A stretch of DNA of 16,281 nt from positions 1 through 16,281 of the forward strand of contig DKYZ01000114.1 of NCBI GenBank assembly GCA_002493515.1. The letters are read 5' to 3'. Below are positions 1 through 6,201 of this stretch, piece by piece. Both the position numbers and the translations under genes were made by a program. The notes under the pieces were generated by a model, which saw only the letters and a list, made by a program, of their open reading frames with translations, had not been told where the DNA came from and ran no database searches. This stretch comes from Porphyromonadaceae bacterium UBA7087. Lineage in GTDB: Bacteria > Bacteroidota > Bacteroidia > Bacteroidales > Muribaculaceae. How positions within the stretch are numbered: the stretch's first letter is position 1; every line of letters begins with the position of its first letter.

Positions 1-22
1 GGTTCGAATCCCAACCGGATCA
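1..22 (+). tRNA. 3' end of a tRNA gene (cut by window start)
   Basis: The first bases are the 3' side of a T-stem (GG), a canonical seven-base T-loop TTCGAAT, the T-stem 3' strand CCCAA, a seven-base acceptor strand CCGGATC and discriminator A. No CCA is encoded. The anticodon lies outside the window, so the amino acid cannot be assigned; the missing 5' acceptor strand should read GATCCGG. The gene is on the plus strand. Confidence 0.8.
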
Positions 23-46
23 CAAATATAATCCCAACCGGATCAC
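7..46 (+). repeat. 17-bp direct repeat of the tRNA 3' end
   Basis: The word AATCCCAACCGGATCAC occurs at 7-23, inside and just past the tRNA 3' end, and again exactly at 30-46. The copies start 23 bp apart. The second copy lacks the T-loop and so is not a tRNA gene. Duplication of a tRNA 3' end is the usual footprint of site-specific integration at tRNA genes, but no integrase is visible here, and a local duplication is equally possible. Confidence 0.7.
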
Positions 47-47
47 T

Positions 48-75
48 GAAGAGCCATCGGAAGATGGCTCTTTTT
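48..75 (+). terminator. Rho-independent terminator after the tRNA
   Basis: A perfect 8-bp stem, GAGCCATC (51-58) and GATGGCTC (63-70), has a GGAA tetraloop and is followed by five T residues at 71-75. This is the expected end of the tRNA transcript. Confidence 0.88.
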
Positions 76-120
76 CGTTTGCTGGAGCAACAGCCACCGT
101 GCCTCTTTTGGAGCTGTGGG

Positions 121-147
121 TCTTGGGTTCGAATCCCCATCTCCCAG
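121..147 (+). other. Degenerate tRNA T-arm fragment
   Basis: TTGGG, TTCGAAT, CCCCA forms a T-arm with one mismatch in five pairs, followed by a plausible seven-base acceptor 3' strand (TCTCCCA). No matching 5' acceptor strand (TGGGAGA), D-arm or anticodon arm is found in the preceding 75 bp. It is therefore read as a relic or partial copy of a tRNA, not a working gene. Confidence 0.35.
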
Positions 148-238
148 GCTTCCGAGATGAGGATAGGGCATCGTTTTAGGACTCAAAACGCTGGCTATTA
201 CTATTTTGTGCTAAATCTCCCTAAATGTCTGATGACTA

Positions 239-274
239 TTGTGGTAATGATAAAAATTGACTAACTTTGCATTC
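239..274 (+). promoter_or_regulatory. Bacteroidetes-type promoter for the 277 gene
   Basis: TTG at 239-241, a 20-nt spacer and TAACTTTG at 262-269 match the Bacteroidetes -33/-7 arrangement (TTTG, 19-20 nt, TAnnTTTG). The expected transcription start is near 274, only about 3 nt before the ATG at 277, so the transcript would be nearly leaderless. Confidence 0.65.
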
Positions 275-276
275 TA

Positions 277-1382
277 ATGACGGAACAGGAACTTGTAGCG
301 AGACTACGTGACATAGAATGGGACGACTTCGAGGTCAAGGCCGCGAAGTCAGAACTGCCGAAGAATATCTGGGAGACCGTAAGTGCGTTTTCCAATACCT
401 CCGGCGGTTGGATTGTGCTTGGCGTGAAGCAGTCGGGAAAGTCCTTTGAGATTCAAGGCGTGGATAACAGAGAGAAACTCGAACAGGATTTCCTTGGCAC
501 ACTGCGTTCCGGCAAGTTCAACACTACTATTTTTGCGTTCTCCAAGCAATATACGATTGACGGCTGCAAGATACTTGCTTTCTACATTCCAGAGGTAGAG
601 ACGAAACCGGTGTATTTTGGCAATCCAATCAATACGTTTATCCGAATGGGTAGTGGCGACCAAAGGGCGACCGAGGGAGAGATACGCGCCATGTTCCGTA
701 ATCAATCATTCGGCTCGATGCCCCGATACACATCAAGAATGACGGTTTCGCGACGACAGATGAGAGCCAGTACAAGGTTCTCCGTGAGGCGTTGGCAAAC
801 ATGGTGATGCACTGCGACCACTTCGATTCTCTCCGCTCATGTGTTCGAGTATATACCGACCATATTGAGTTCATGAACGGCGGCGCATTTCCTCTACCAA
901 TCAGCGATATTCTTGGCAAGATATACTCCAAACTCCGCAACCCGACTATAGCCAAACTCTTCCGCTACGTTGGCATCGCCGAGAATGCCGGTTATGGCAT
1001 TAACAAACTTACGAGCTGGGAGACCCTTACCGGCACCAAACCCACCATCGAAAGCGACCGCACTATCGCAACAGTTACCTTCCCCCTCAAGTCTGCTATC
1101 CAACGACTAATAGATACTGACAACTCTGATGTTGGTGTAAATGTCCCTGTAAACGTCCCTGTAAATGTCCCTGTAAATGTCCCTGTAAAACTAACTGCTA
1201 CCCAACAGAAAGTGTTGGATATCATCAATGAGAATCCGTCAATCACTCATGTTGAGATGTCTCAAAAGTTATCAGTGACTGAGAAAACAGCTAAAAGAGC
1301 AACTAAGGCTCTCCGTGAGTTAGGACTATTAAAACGAGAAGGAAGCGACAAAAGTGGCCATTGGATATCACACATAAATTGA
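277..1382 (+). pseudogene. Broken AlbA_2 / GHKL ATP-binding transcriptional regulator
   Basis: The first part (277 to about 715) encodes an AlbA_2 (Schlafen-type) domain, including the typical segments FEVKAA, FSNTSGG and GGWIVLGV and the later EGEIRAMFRNQSFG. After that the frame is lost; its stop is at 807. From 720, in another frame, it continues as the C-terminal half of the same family: EALANMVMH (GHKL N-box), VRVYTDHIEF, SKLRNP, LFRYV, AENAGYGI (ATP-lid glycine motif), four NVPV repeats and a winged helix-turn-helix ending at 1382. The reading frame at 720 opens only after a stop at 699-701, so the halves are not joined. Intact relatives (COG2865-like) carry a further middle region, estimated at 150-200 residues, that is absent here. 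The most economical reading is an internal deletion with frameshift near 712-732. Both halves are well preserved, so the break may be recent. The C-terminal half might still be translated from ATG 792, but nothing upstream supports this. Confidence 0.8.
1140..1187 (+). repeat. Four 12-bp tandem repeats encoding NVPV
   Basis: Four contiguous units AATGTCCCTGTA (the second with C for T at its third base) are in frame with the GHKL half and encode NVPV four times. They form the linker between the ATP-binding domain and the C-terminal winged helix. The unit length is a multiple of three, so gain or loss of units would change linker length without shifting the frame. Confidence 0.95.
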
Positions 1383-1414
1383 CTATCATGCAATAAACAA
1401 TGGCCTCTCCCTGC

Positions 1415-1445
1415 GGCTGGCGGACGGGACGGACGCCGCCCGGGG
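1415..1445 (-). repeat. GC-rich dispersed intergenic element, copy 1
   Basis: Read on the minus strand this stretch resembles the elements at 4179-4210 and 16234-16266, sharing the start CCCGGG, a GTCC core and the end CCGCCAGCC. It lies between the broken regulator and the Crp/Fnr gene. It overlaps a 7-bp stem (GGACGCC 1431-1437 with GGCGTCC 1444-1450) that lacks an immediate T-run, so it is at best a weak terminator. Confidence 0.55.
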
Positions 1446-1490
1446 CGTCCCCTATAAAAAATTTTTCCATATATCCAATACCATATGTTA

Positions 1491-1526
1491 TTGTATTTAC
1501 AAAAATAGGCATATAATTTTGCGTTC
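1491..1526 (+). promoter_or_regulatory. Bacteroidetes-type promoter for the Crp/Fnr gene
   Basis: TTG (1491-1493), a 20-nt spacer and TAATTTTG (1514-1521) fit the Bacteroidetes consensus. The predicted start is about 1526, giving a leader of about 39 nt before ATG 1565. The 10-mer ATTTTTCCAT occurs both upstream of the promoter (1461-1470) and just after the predicted start (1531-1540); the pair could be regulator sites. Confidence 0.75.
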
Positions 1527-1564
1527 GGATATTTTTCCATGAAATAATCCGGTAAACTAAACAT

Positions 1565-2200
1565 ATGGCTACAAGAAACACATCCAAGACAAAAACATTG
1601 ACTGCCGCCCAGAGGGCGTCGCTGAAGCTGCTGCTGCGCGGGGAATGCAGCCATGAGCTCGAGGAGAGCGTCATGGATGAGTTCCTCAGCCTCGGTTCCG
1701 TGGTGAGCTACAAACGCGGAGAGGTCATCTGCCGCGCCGGCACGCTCGACCGCAACATCTATATAATCATCGAGGGCATCATCTGCCGCTGGCGCTGGAA
1801 CGACAGCAAGGAGACCGTCGACACTTTCGGAATGCCCGGAACCCTCTTCACCGAATACCACTGCTACTACGCCGGAAAAGAGTCGCACGCCTTCTTCGAG
1901 GCCTGCTGTCCCACCCTCCTGCTCAAGGTCCCCGCCCGTGAATACGACGAGCTGATCAACCGCTCCCACGAGTTCGCGAAATGGTGTCTCTGCATGGCCC
2001 AGTGCCAGCTCTACACATACGAGATACGCGAGATCAACCTCAACGGCAGCGTGCGCGACCGCTACATGACCCTGATGGGCCACCGCCCCGACATCATCCG
2101 CCAGGTACCCCTGCGCACCATCGCCGCCTATCTCGGCGTCTCCCCGCAGTATCTCAGCACCCTGCGCACCAAATGGCTCCTGGAGGACGACAAGAAATGA
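1565..2200 (+). CDS. Crp/Fnr-family transcriptional regulator
   Basis: This 211-residue protein has the usual family length and layout. Residues about 30-125 form a cyclic-nucleotide-binding-type beta-barrel (YKRGEVICRAG, IYIIIEGIICRW, GMPGTLF). A connecting helix follows at about 130-165, then a C-terminal helix-turn-helix at about 180-203 (VPLRTIAAYLGVSPQYLSTLR). The LGVSPQYLS segment is typical of Bacteroidetes members, which mostly have no proven cAMP response; the ligand cannot be read from the sequence. Cysteines occur at 56, 74, 100, 114-115, 141, 143 and 147, but not in a recognisable N-terminal Fnr FeS pattern. It has its own promoter and lies 45 nt upstream of the secreted protein at 2246, with no promoter or terminator seen between, so the two probably form an operon (inference). 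Confidence 0.92.
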   Translation: MATRNTSKTKTLTAAQRASLKLLLRGECSHELEESVMDEFLSLGSVVSYKRGEVICRAGTLDRNIYIIIEGIICRWRWNDSKETVDTFGMPGTLFTEYHCYYAGKESHAFFEACCPTLLLKVPAREYDELINRSHEFAKWCLCMAQCQLYTYEIREINLNGSVRDRYMTLMGHRPDIIRQVPLRTIAAYLGVSPQYLSTLRTKWLLEDDKK

Positions 2201-2245
2201 CCCTCGCATCCATCACACGACTTACAGACCACAAAAGATAACTTC

Positions 2246-4090
2246 ATGAAAAACTTAACATTACCACACACCGGCATAGCGGCGGCAGCGGCTGCCATAT
2301 GCCTGATGTCGGCCTCCCCCGCCCTCGCGGCCGACATAACGTTCTCCTACGGCCAGCCCGGCGAGCAGTACAAGGTCTACGGATTCGACAAAAAGGAGGC
2401 CTACGACGTTGCGATACGCATAGCCGACGCCTCATACGCCGGAGCCAAGGTAAAGGGTTTCGAGGTGCCGCTCCCTGTCGAGGCCACCAGCGTCGAGAAT
2501 CTCACCGGATGGATGTCGAGCGAACTCAAGCTCGAGAACAAGGTCAACGTGCCCGATATCGCCGTCAAGGAGGCCACACTCGAGGACTGGGTGCTGAAAG
2601 TCACCTTCGACGAGCCGTATGAGATCCCCGCAGAGGGTGTCTATGTAGGCTATTCGTTCAACGTCACCGAGCTCGGCGACTACTCCAGCTACCCCGTGGC
2701 AGTCTTCAGCGGCACTGACCCCGACGGCCTTTACCTCCACACCAGCCGCACGCGCCTGAAATGGAAAAGCGTCGTCGAGACCACAGGAGCCGTCAGCGCG
2801 ATGACCGTATATCTTGAGACCCAGACCGGCGACTACGCCATGACCCCCGTGCTTCCGGCCCTCAGCCATGCCGGACTGGAGGAGGGCGTCCTGAAGGCCA
2901 CCTTTGTCAACAAAGGCGCCGTCGACGCCACATCGGTAGGATTCACCTGCACCATCGGCGAGACCGCGATAAGCGAGACATACACCCTCCCCGAGCCCGT
3001 CAAGGGTGGCGGAGGCCGCAGCGAGGTGGAGATACCCCTCGGCAAGATGCCCGAGCCGGGAGTATACCCCGTCAGGCTCACCGTGGAGACCATCAACGGA
3101 CAACCCAACGGCGACAAGGTGGATACGGCAGAGGGTGAGCTTGAGGTGCTCCCCTTCATCCCCGTCACACGCCCCCTCGTAGAGGAGTTCACCGGACTCG
3201 GATGCGCCTTCTGCCCGCGCGGCTACGTGGCCATGGAGGAGATGAACGAGGCCCTCGGCGACATGTTCGTCGGAATGGCCTACCATGCCCAGGCCTACGA
3301 GGCGGGAGGCATGGTCACGCTCCCCAACTCTGAGTTCCCCGTAGACGTCCCGGGCTATCCCAACGGCACCATCAACAGAGACCAGATGCTCGACCCGGGT
3401 TACTTCCAGGAGAAATGGCCTGTCTACCAGGCTGAGTTCTCTCCCGCGTCGGTAGACGTCAGCCTCGAATGGGCCGGCAGCGAGGGCAAGGACTTCGACG
3501 CCAGGGTCAAGGTGAGGTTCGCACGCCCCTTCACCGACGGCGACTACCGCATCTCGGTGGCTCTCGTGGCCGACGGCCTCAGCAACCCCAAGTGGCACCA
3601 GAGCAACGCCTACTCCGGGGAGTCGAGCGAGATATACACAGGCAAATGGTGGGATCTCTTCACCCAGGCCGGACGCACAGTCACCGGACTGACATTCAAC
3701 GACGTGGTGGCCTACTACCGCGATGTCAGGGGTGTGGAGGGCTCTGTGCCCGCATCCATGGAAGCCGGCGACGAGGCCGTCTATGAGTGCCGCATCAGCA
3801 AGGCCGATATCCTCAACATCGACGGAGATGAGTTCATCAACGAGGAGGCCACGATCCACGCCGTGGGAATACTTCTCGACGCCACCACAGGAAAAGTGGT
3901 CAACTGCAACAAGTCTGCAAGCCTCGACTACACCTACACCGGCATAGACGAAGTGAAGACCGCCGACGTAGTATCGACAACCTACTACGACCTGCAGGGC
4001 CTCAGGGTCGCCGACCCGCGCCAGGGCATATTCATAAAGGTCGACACCCTGTCCGACGGCACCACTGCCCGCAGCAAGGTAAGACTGTAA
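2246..4090 (+). CDS. Secreted Omp28-like protein with CxxC thioredoxin-like domain
   Basis: This is a 614-residue exported protein. It begins with a signal peptide of about 28 residues (hydrophobic alanine-rich core, ALA-A cleavage site). Residues about 30-300 are beta-rich with no recognised motif, though the segment near 200-300 resembles a CARDB/Ig-like fold (inference). From about 310 comes EEFTGLGCAFCPRG, with cysteines at 320 and 323, then FVGMAYHAQAY; this is the signature region of Omp28-related proteins, which carry a thioredoxin-like CxxC. The last 48 residues are a tail with TTYYDLQGLRV and GIFIKV, related to the tail of the protein at 6202. Such tails on Bacteroidales exported proteins suggest surface sorting or secretion. 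There is no lipobox cysteine. No promoter was seen directly upstream, so co-transcription with the Crp/Fnr gene is likely. Substrate and role are unknown. Confidence 0.85.
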   Translation: MKNLTLPHTGIAAAAAAICLMSASPALAADITFSYGQPGEQYKVYGFDKKEAYDVAIRIADASYAGAKVKGFEVPLPVEATSVENLTGWMSSELKLENKVNVPDIAVKEATLEDWVLKVTFDEPYEIPAEGVYVGYSFNVTELGDYSSYPVAVFSGTDPDGLYLHTSRTRLKWKSVVETTGAVSAMTVYLETQTGDYAMTPVLPALSHAGLEEGVLKATFVNKGAVDATSVGFTCTIGETAISETYTLPEPVKGGGGRSEVEIPLGKMPEPGVYPVRLTVETINGQPNGDKVDTAEGELEVLPFIPVTRPLVEEFTGLGCAFCPRGYVAMEEMNEALGDMFVGMAYHAQAYEAGGMVTLPNSEFPVDVPGYPNGTINRDQMLDPGYFQEKWPVYQAEFSPASVDVSLEWAGSEGKDFDARVKVRFARPFTDGDYRISVALVADGLSNPKWHQSNAYSGESSEIYTGKWWDLFTQAGRTVTGLTFNDVVAYYRDVRGVEGSVPASMEAGDEAVYECRISKADILNIDGDEFINEEATIHAVGILLDATTGKVVNCNKSASLDYTYTGIDEVKTADVVSTTYYDLQGLRVADPRQGIFIKVDTLSDGTTARSKVRL

Positions 4091-4141
4091 GACACAGGCA
4101 ACTGACATTTATTTCATAATAATTGGGAAAATGATTGAGAC

Positions 4142-4176
4142 CGGGAGGGACGCCGCCGCGTGTCCCTCCCGCTTTT
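4142..4176 (+). terminator. Rho-independent terminator after the Omp28-like gene
   Basis: A 10-bp perfect stem, CGGGAGGGAC (4142-4151) and GTCCCTCCCG (4162-4171), has a 10-nt loop and is followed by CTTTT (4172-4176). It ends the presumed 1565-4090 transcript. Confidence 0.78.
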
Positions 4177-4178
4177 AT

Positions 4179-4210
4179 CCCGGGGCGGCGGACGTCCTCG
4201 TCCGCCAGCC
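4179..4210 (+). repeat. GC-rich dispersed intergenic element, copy 2
   Basis: This contains a perfect 8-bp stem, GGCGGACG (4187-4194) and CGTCCGCC (4199-4206), with loop TCCT, and ends CCAGCCTGAAA. The same word order is found at 16234-16266 and, inverted, at 1415-1445. It sits directly after the terminator of the preceding gene and before the promoter of the next. Confidence 0.6.
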
Positions 4211-4220
4211 TGAAAATGTC

Positions 4221-4253
4221 TTGATTGTGCTGAAATTTTATATATTTGATTTT
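4221..4253 (+). promoter_or_regulatory. Possible promoter for the TPR/AraC regulator
   Basis: TATATTTG (4241-4248) fits the -7 consensus. TTG at 4221-4223 is a candidate -33 element, but the spacer is 17 nt, shorter than the usual 19-20. A second -7 match, TAAATTTG (4259-4266), has no -33 partner at the right distance. The assignment is tentative. Confidence 0.4.
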
Positions 4254-4294
4254 TTGAGTAAATTTGGGCCACCAAACAGCTTTGACACCGACGT

Positions 4295-6037
4295 ATGGGA
4301 AAAACCTTGTCTACATTCATCATTACCGCATACTGCCTACGGATTATCCTGGCTGTCATCAGCCTCTCGGCGTCATTAGCCATGAATGCCGCCCTCCCCT
4401 TCCGGGGAGTCGGGGCGGCACGCGCCGACCTCTTCTCCGACGACCTCCTGGCCCTCCCCATGGAAGTGCTCGCCGAAAAGGGCGACACATACTTCAAGCG
4501 CGAGCCGATGGCCGCCGACAGCGCCATGGCATGCTACTACGCCGCCACCTACCGATATCTCACCGAAGACCGGCGCAAGACCACCGCCGACCACCGCACC
4601 GCCGCCCGCACCCTCGACAACATGTCGGTGGTGGCATTCTCTGCCTACGCCGACTATTCCGGAGCATACTCCTATCTCCTGCAGGCCAGGAAGATAGCCG
4701 AGAGCAACGACCTTGACGACGTGGCGGCGATGGTCACCTCCGACATATCCGTGCTCCTCGGCACAACCGCGCGTTTCCGCCTCGACGACGACCCCATGGC
4801 CGTGGCAGAGGTCAACCGCTACTTCATCGAGTCGGTAAGGCTCGGAGCGGCGGCCGGCAAATGGTACGCGGCCCTCTACGGCGTCTTCAACATGATAAAT
4901 TTCAATTTCCCCGACGGCAGGGAGGCCGTCAGGAAAGGAATCGCCGAATACCGCCGCCTGCGTGACGTCCCCTCCCTCGGCGGACTCAGGGACTACATCG
5001 GGCTTGTCATCGAGGGCACCGAAAGATACCTTGAGCGCGACTACGCCCATGCCCGCGAATCCTTCTCCCGGGCCGCGCAGACGGGCACAGGCCTGGCCTT
5101 CGACCGCAAGGGCGCGTTCAGTTACGAAGCACGGTGGTTCGCGGCCCACGCCGCGCTCATGCTCGGCGACAACGCCGCCTACGAGAAGACCCTGCTCGAG
5201 CGTGACGCCGCCATCGACACCGCCAGGAATCCGGAGGACAGGATAATCACCGCCAGGGAGCTGTATCATTACTACGACCGACGGGGCGACTCCGCACGCG
5301 CCACCCGCCATCTCGTGGACTTCTACCAGGCACGCGACCGCCTCTTCGCCAAGTCGGGCGTATCGGGTATGCCCGACTTCAAGCTCAAGGCCGAGCTCGA
5401 CGAGAGCCACCTCCAGATGTCGGACGCTCTGCGAGAGCGCGAGCGGGTGAAGACCACCGCCATAGCGGTGGTGGGCGCCCTGCTTCTGCTGATATGCTTC
5501 CTGGCCTGGGCGATCGCCTACTACCGCAAGAAGCAGCGTCTCCTCATGACCCTCTACGAGAAAAACCGCGAGCTGAGCGAGGAGCGGCGCCACGCCGCGG
5601 AGGAGAAGCCCGTCGCGCCCGACACCGGCGCGGCAGCCCCTGAGACCGGGGAGGCCGGCCACGTTGACGCCGCGCTCGTCAGGAAGGTCAGGGAGGTGCT
5701 CCTCGAGAGCGACGCCGTCTTCGACCCCGACCTCCAGATGCAGAAGCTCTGCGAGCTGGTGGGCTCCAACTCCACCTACGTCTCCCACGCCATAAACGCC
5801 GGCCTGGGGAAAAGCTTCAAGACCCTCGTCACGGAGCGCCGCGTGGCCGAGGCATGCCGCCTGCTCGACGACGAAAAGGCCGCCGCAGCCTTCACCGTGG
5901 AGAGCATCGGACGCCAGGTGGGGTTCAATTCCAGGGTCACTTTCACACGTGCCTTCAAGTCGGTGACGGGTATCTCCCCCTCCGAATACCGCGACGCGGC
6001 ACAGAGGTATTCCCGTAAAAATCAGCGCCTGACGTAA
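4295..6037 (+). CDS. Membrane-bound TPR sensor with AraC-type DNA-binding domain
   Basis: This is a 580-residue one-piece regulator. An N-terminal hydrophobic segment (about residues 6-30) would act as a signal or anchor. Residues about 35-380 are helical and alanine-rich, with TPR-like spacing, and would lie in the periplasm. A strong transmembrane helix follows at about 388-411 (AIAVVGALLLLICFLAWAIAYY), then a basic, charged linker, then an AraC helix-turn-helix domain at about 476-567. That domain contains LQMQKLCELVGSNSTYVSHAIN and SIGRQVGFNSRVTFTRAFKS, ending in the family phrase GISPSEYR. This TPR-TM-AraC order is common in Bacteroidetes, where such proteins control nearby surface or secreted genes. 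A start at ATG 4382 would remove the N-terminal hydrophobic segment, so 4295 is preferred. The downstream secreted gene at 6202 is a plausible target (inference). Confidence 0.88.
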   Translation: MGKTLSTFIITAYCLRIILAVISLSASLAMNAALPFRGVGAARADLFSDDLLALPMEVLAEKGDTYFKREPMAADSAMACYYAATYRYLTEDRRKTTADHRTAARTLDNMSVVAFSAYADYSGAYSYLLQARKIAESNDLDDVAAMVTSDISVLLGTTARFRLDDDPMAVAEVNRYFIESVRLGAAAGKWYAALYGVFNMINFNFPDGREAVRKGIAEYRRLRDVPSLGGLRDYIGLVIEGTERYLERDYAHARESFSRAAQTGTGLAFDRKGAFSYEARWFAAHAALMLGDNAAYEKTLLERDAAIDTARNPEDRIITARELYHYYDRRGDSARATRHLVDFYQARDRLFAKSGVSGMPDFKLKAELDESHLQMSDALRERERVKTTAIAVVGALLLLICFLAWAIAYYRKKQRLLMTLYEKNRELSEERRHAAEEKPVAPDTGAAAPETGEAGHVDAALVRKVREVLLESDAVFDPDLQMQKLCELVGSNSTYVSHAINAGLGKSFKTLVTERRVAEACRLLDDEKAAAAFTVESIGRQVGFNSRVTFTRAFKSVTGISPSEYRDAAQRYSRKNQRLT

Positions 6038-6065
6038 CATTTTATAAAATGAAACGACTCATTTT

Positions 6066-6099
6066 AGCCGCTGACGCCAATACCTGGCGTCCGGCGGCT
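6066..6099 (+). terminator. Hairpin after the TPR/AraC gene, weak terminator
   Basis: AGCCGC (6066-6071) and GACGCCA (6073-6079) pair with TGGCGTC (6085-6091) and GCGGCT (6094-6099), giving 7 plus 6 bp with a small internal loop and an ATACC apical loop. No T-run follows, so this could be a factor-dependent end, a barrier or a regulatory structure. The following promoter starts only 9 nt later. Confidence 0.4.
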
Positions 6100-6107
6100 C
6101 TCCCCTA

Positions 6108-6143
6108 TTGACAGGAATCCCGCCAGTCTCTATTTTTGCACCA
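6108..6143 (+). promoter_or_regulatory. Bacteroidetes-type promoter for the 6202 gene
   Basis: TTG (6108-6110), a 20-nt spacer and TATTTTTG (6131-6138) match the consensus. The predicted start near 6143 leaves a leader of about 59 nt before ATG 6202. A 14-bp palindrome, CATTTTATAAAATG (6038-6051), and the 6066-6099 hairpin lie upstream and might be control sites. Confidence 0.75.
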
Positions 6144-6201
6144 GTAAAACATCCGGCCTCCCCCGGGAGCCGGACAATATCAACTCTAAAACAGAAGACT
6201 T

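Noticed and set aside
64..264. 66-codon open frame starting inside the tRNA terminator
   Set aside because: It runs through terminator and tRNA-like sequence and has no supporting start signals.
2432..4108. 558-codon open frame on the minus strand opposite the Omp28-like gene
   Set aside because: It mirrors the GC-rich codon pattern of the plus-strand gene, has no signal, domain or promoter, and overlaps a gene with a clear signal peptide and CxxC motif.
4376..6040. 554-codon open frame opposite the TPR/AraC gene
   Set aside because: The plus strand has an unambiguous AraC domain and transmembrane helix; the antisense product is low-complexity glycine/valine-rich and without motifs.
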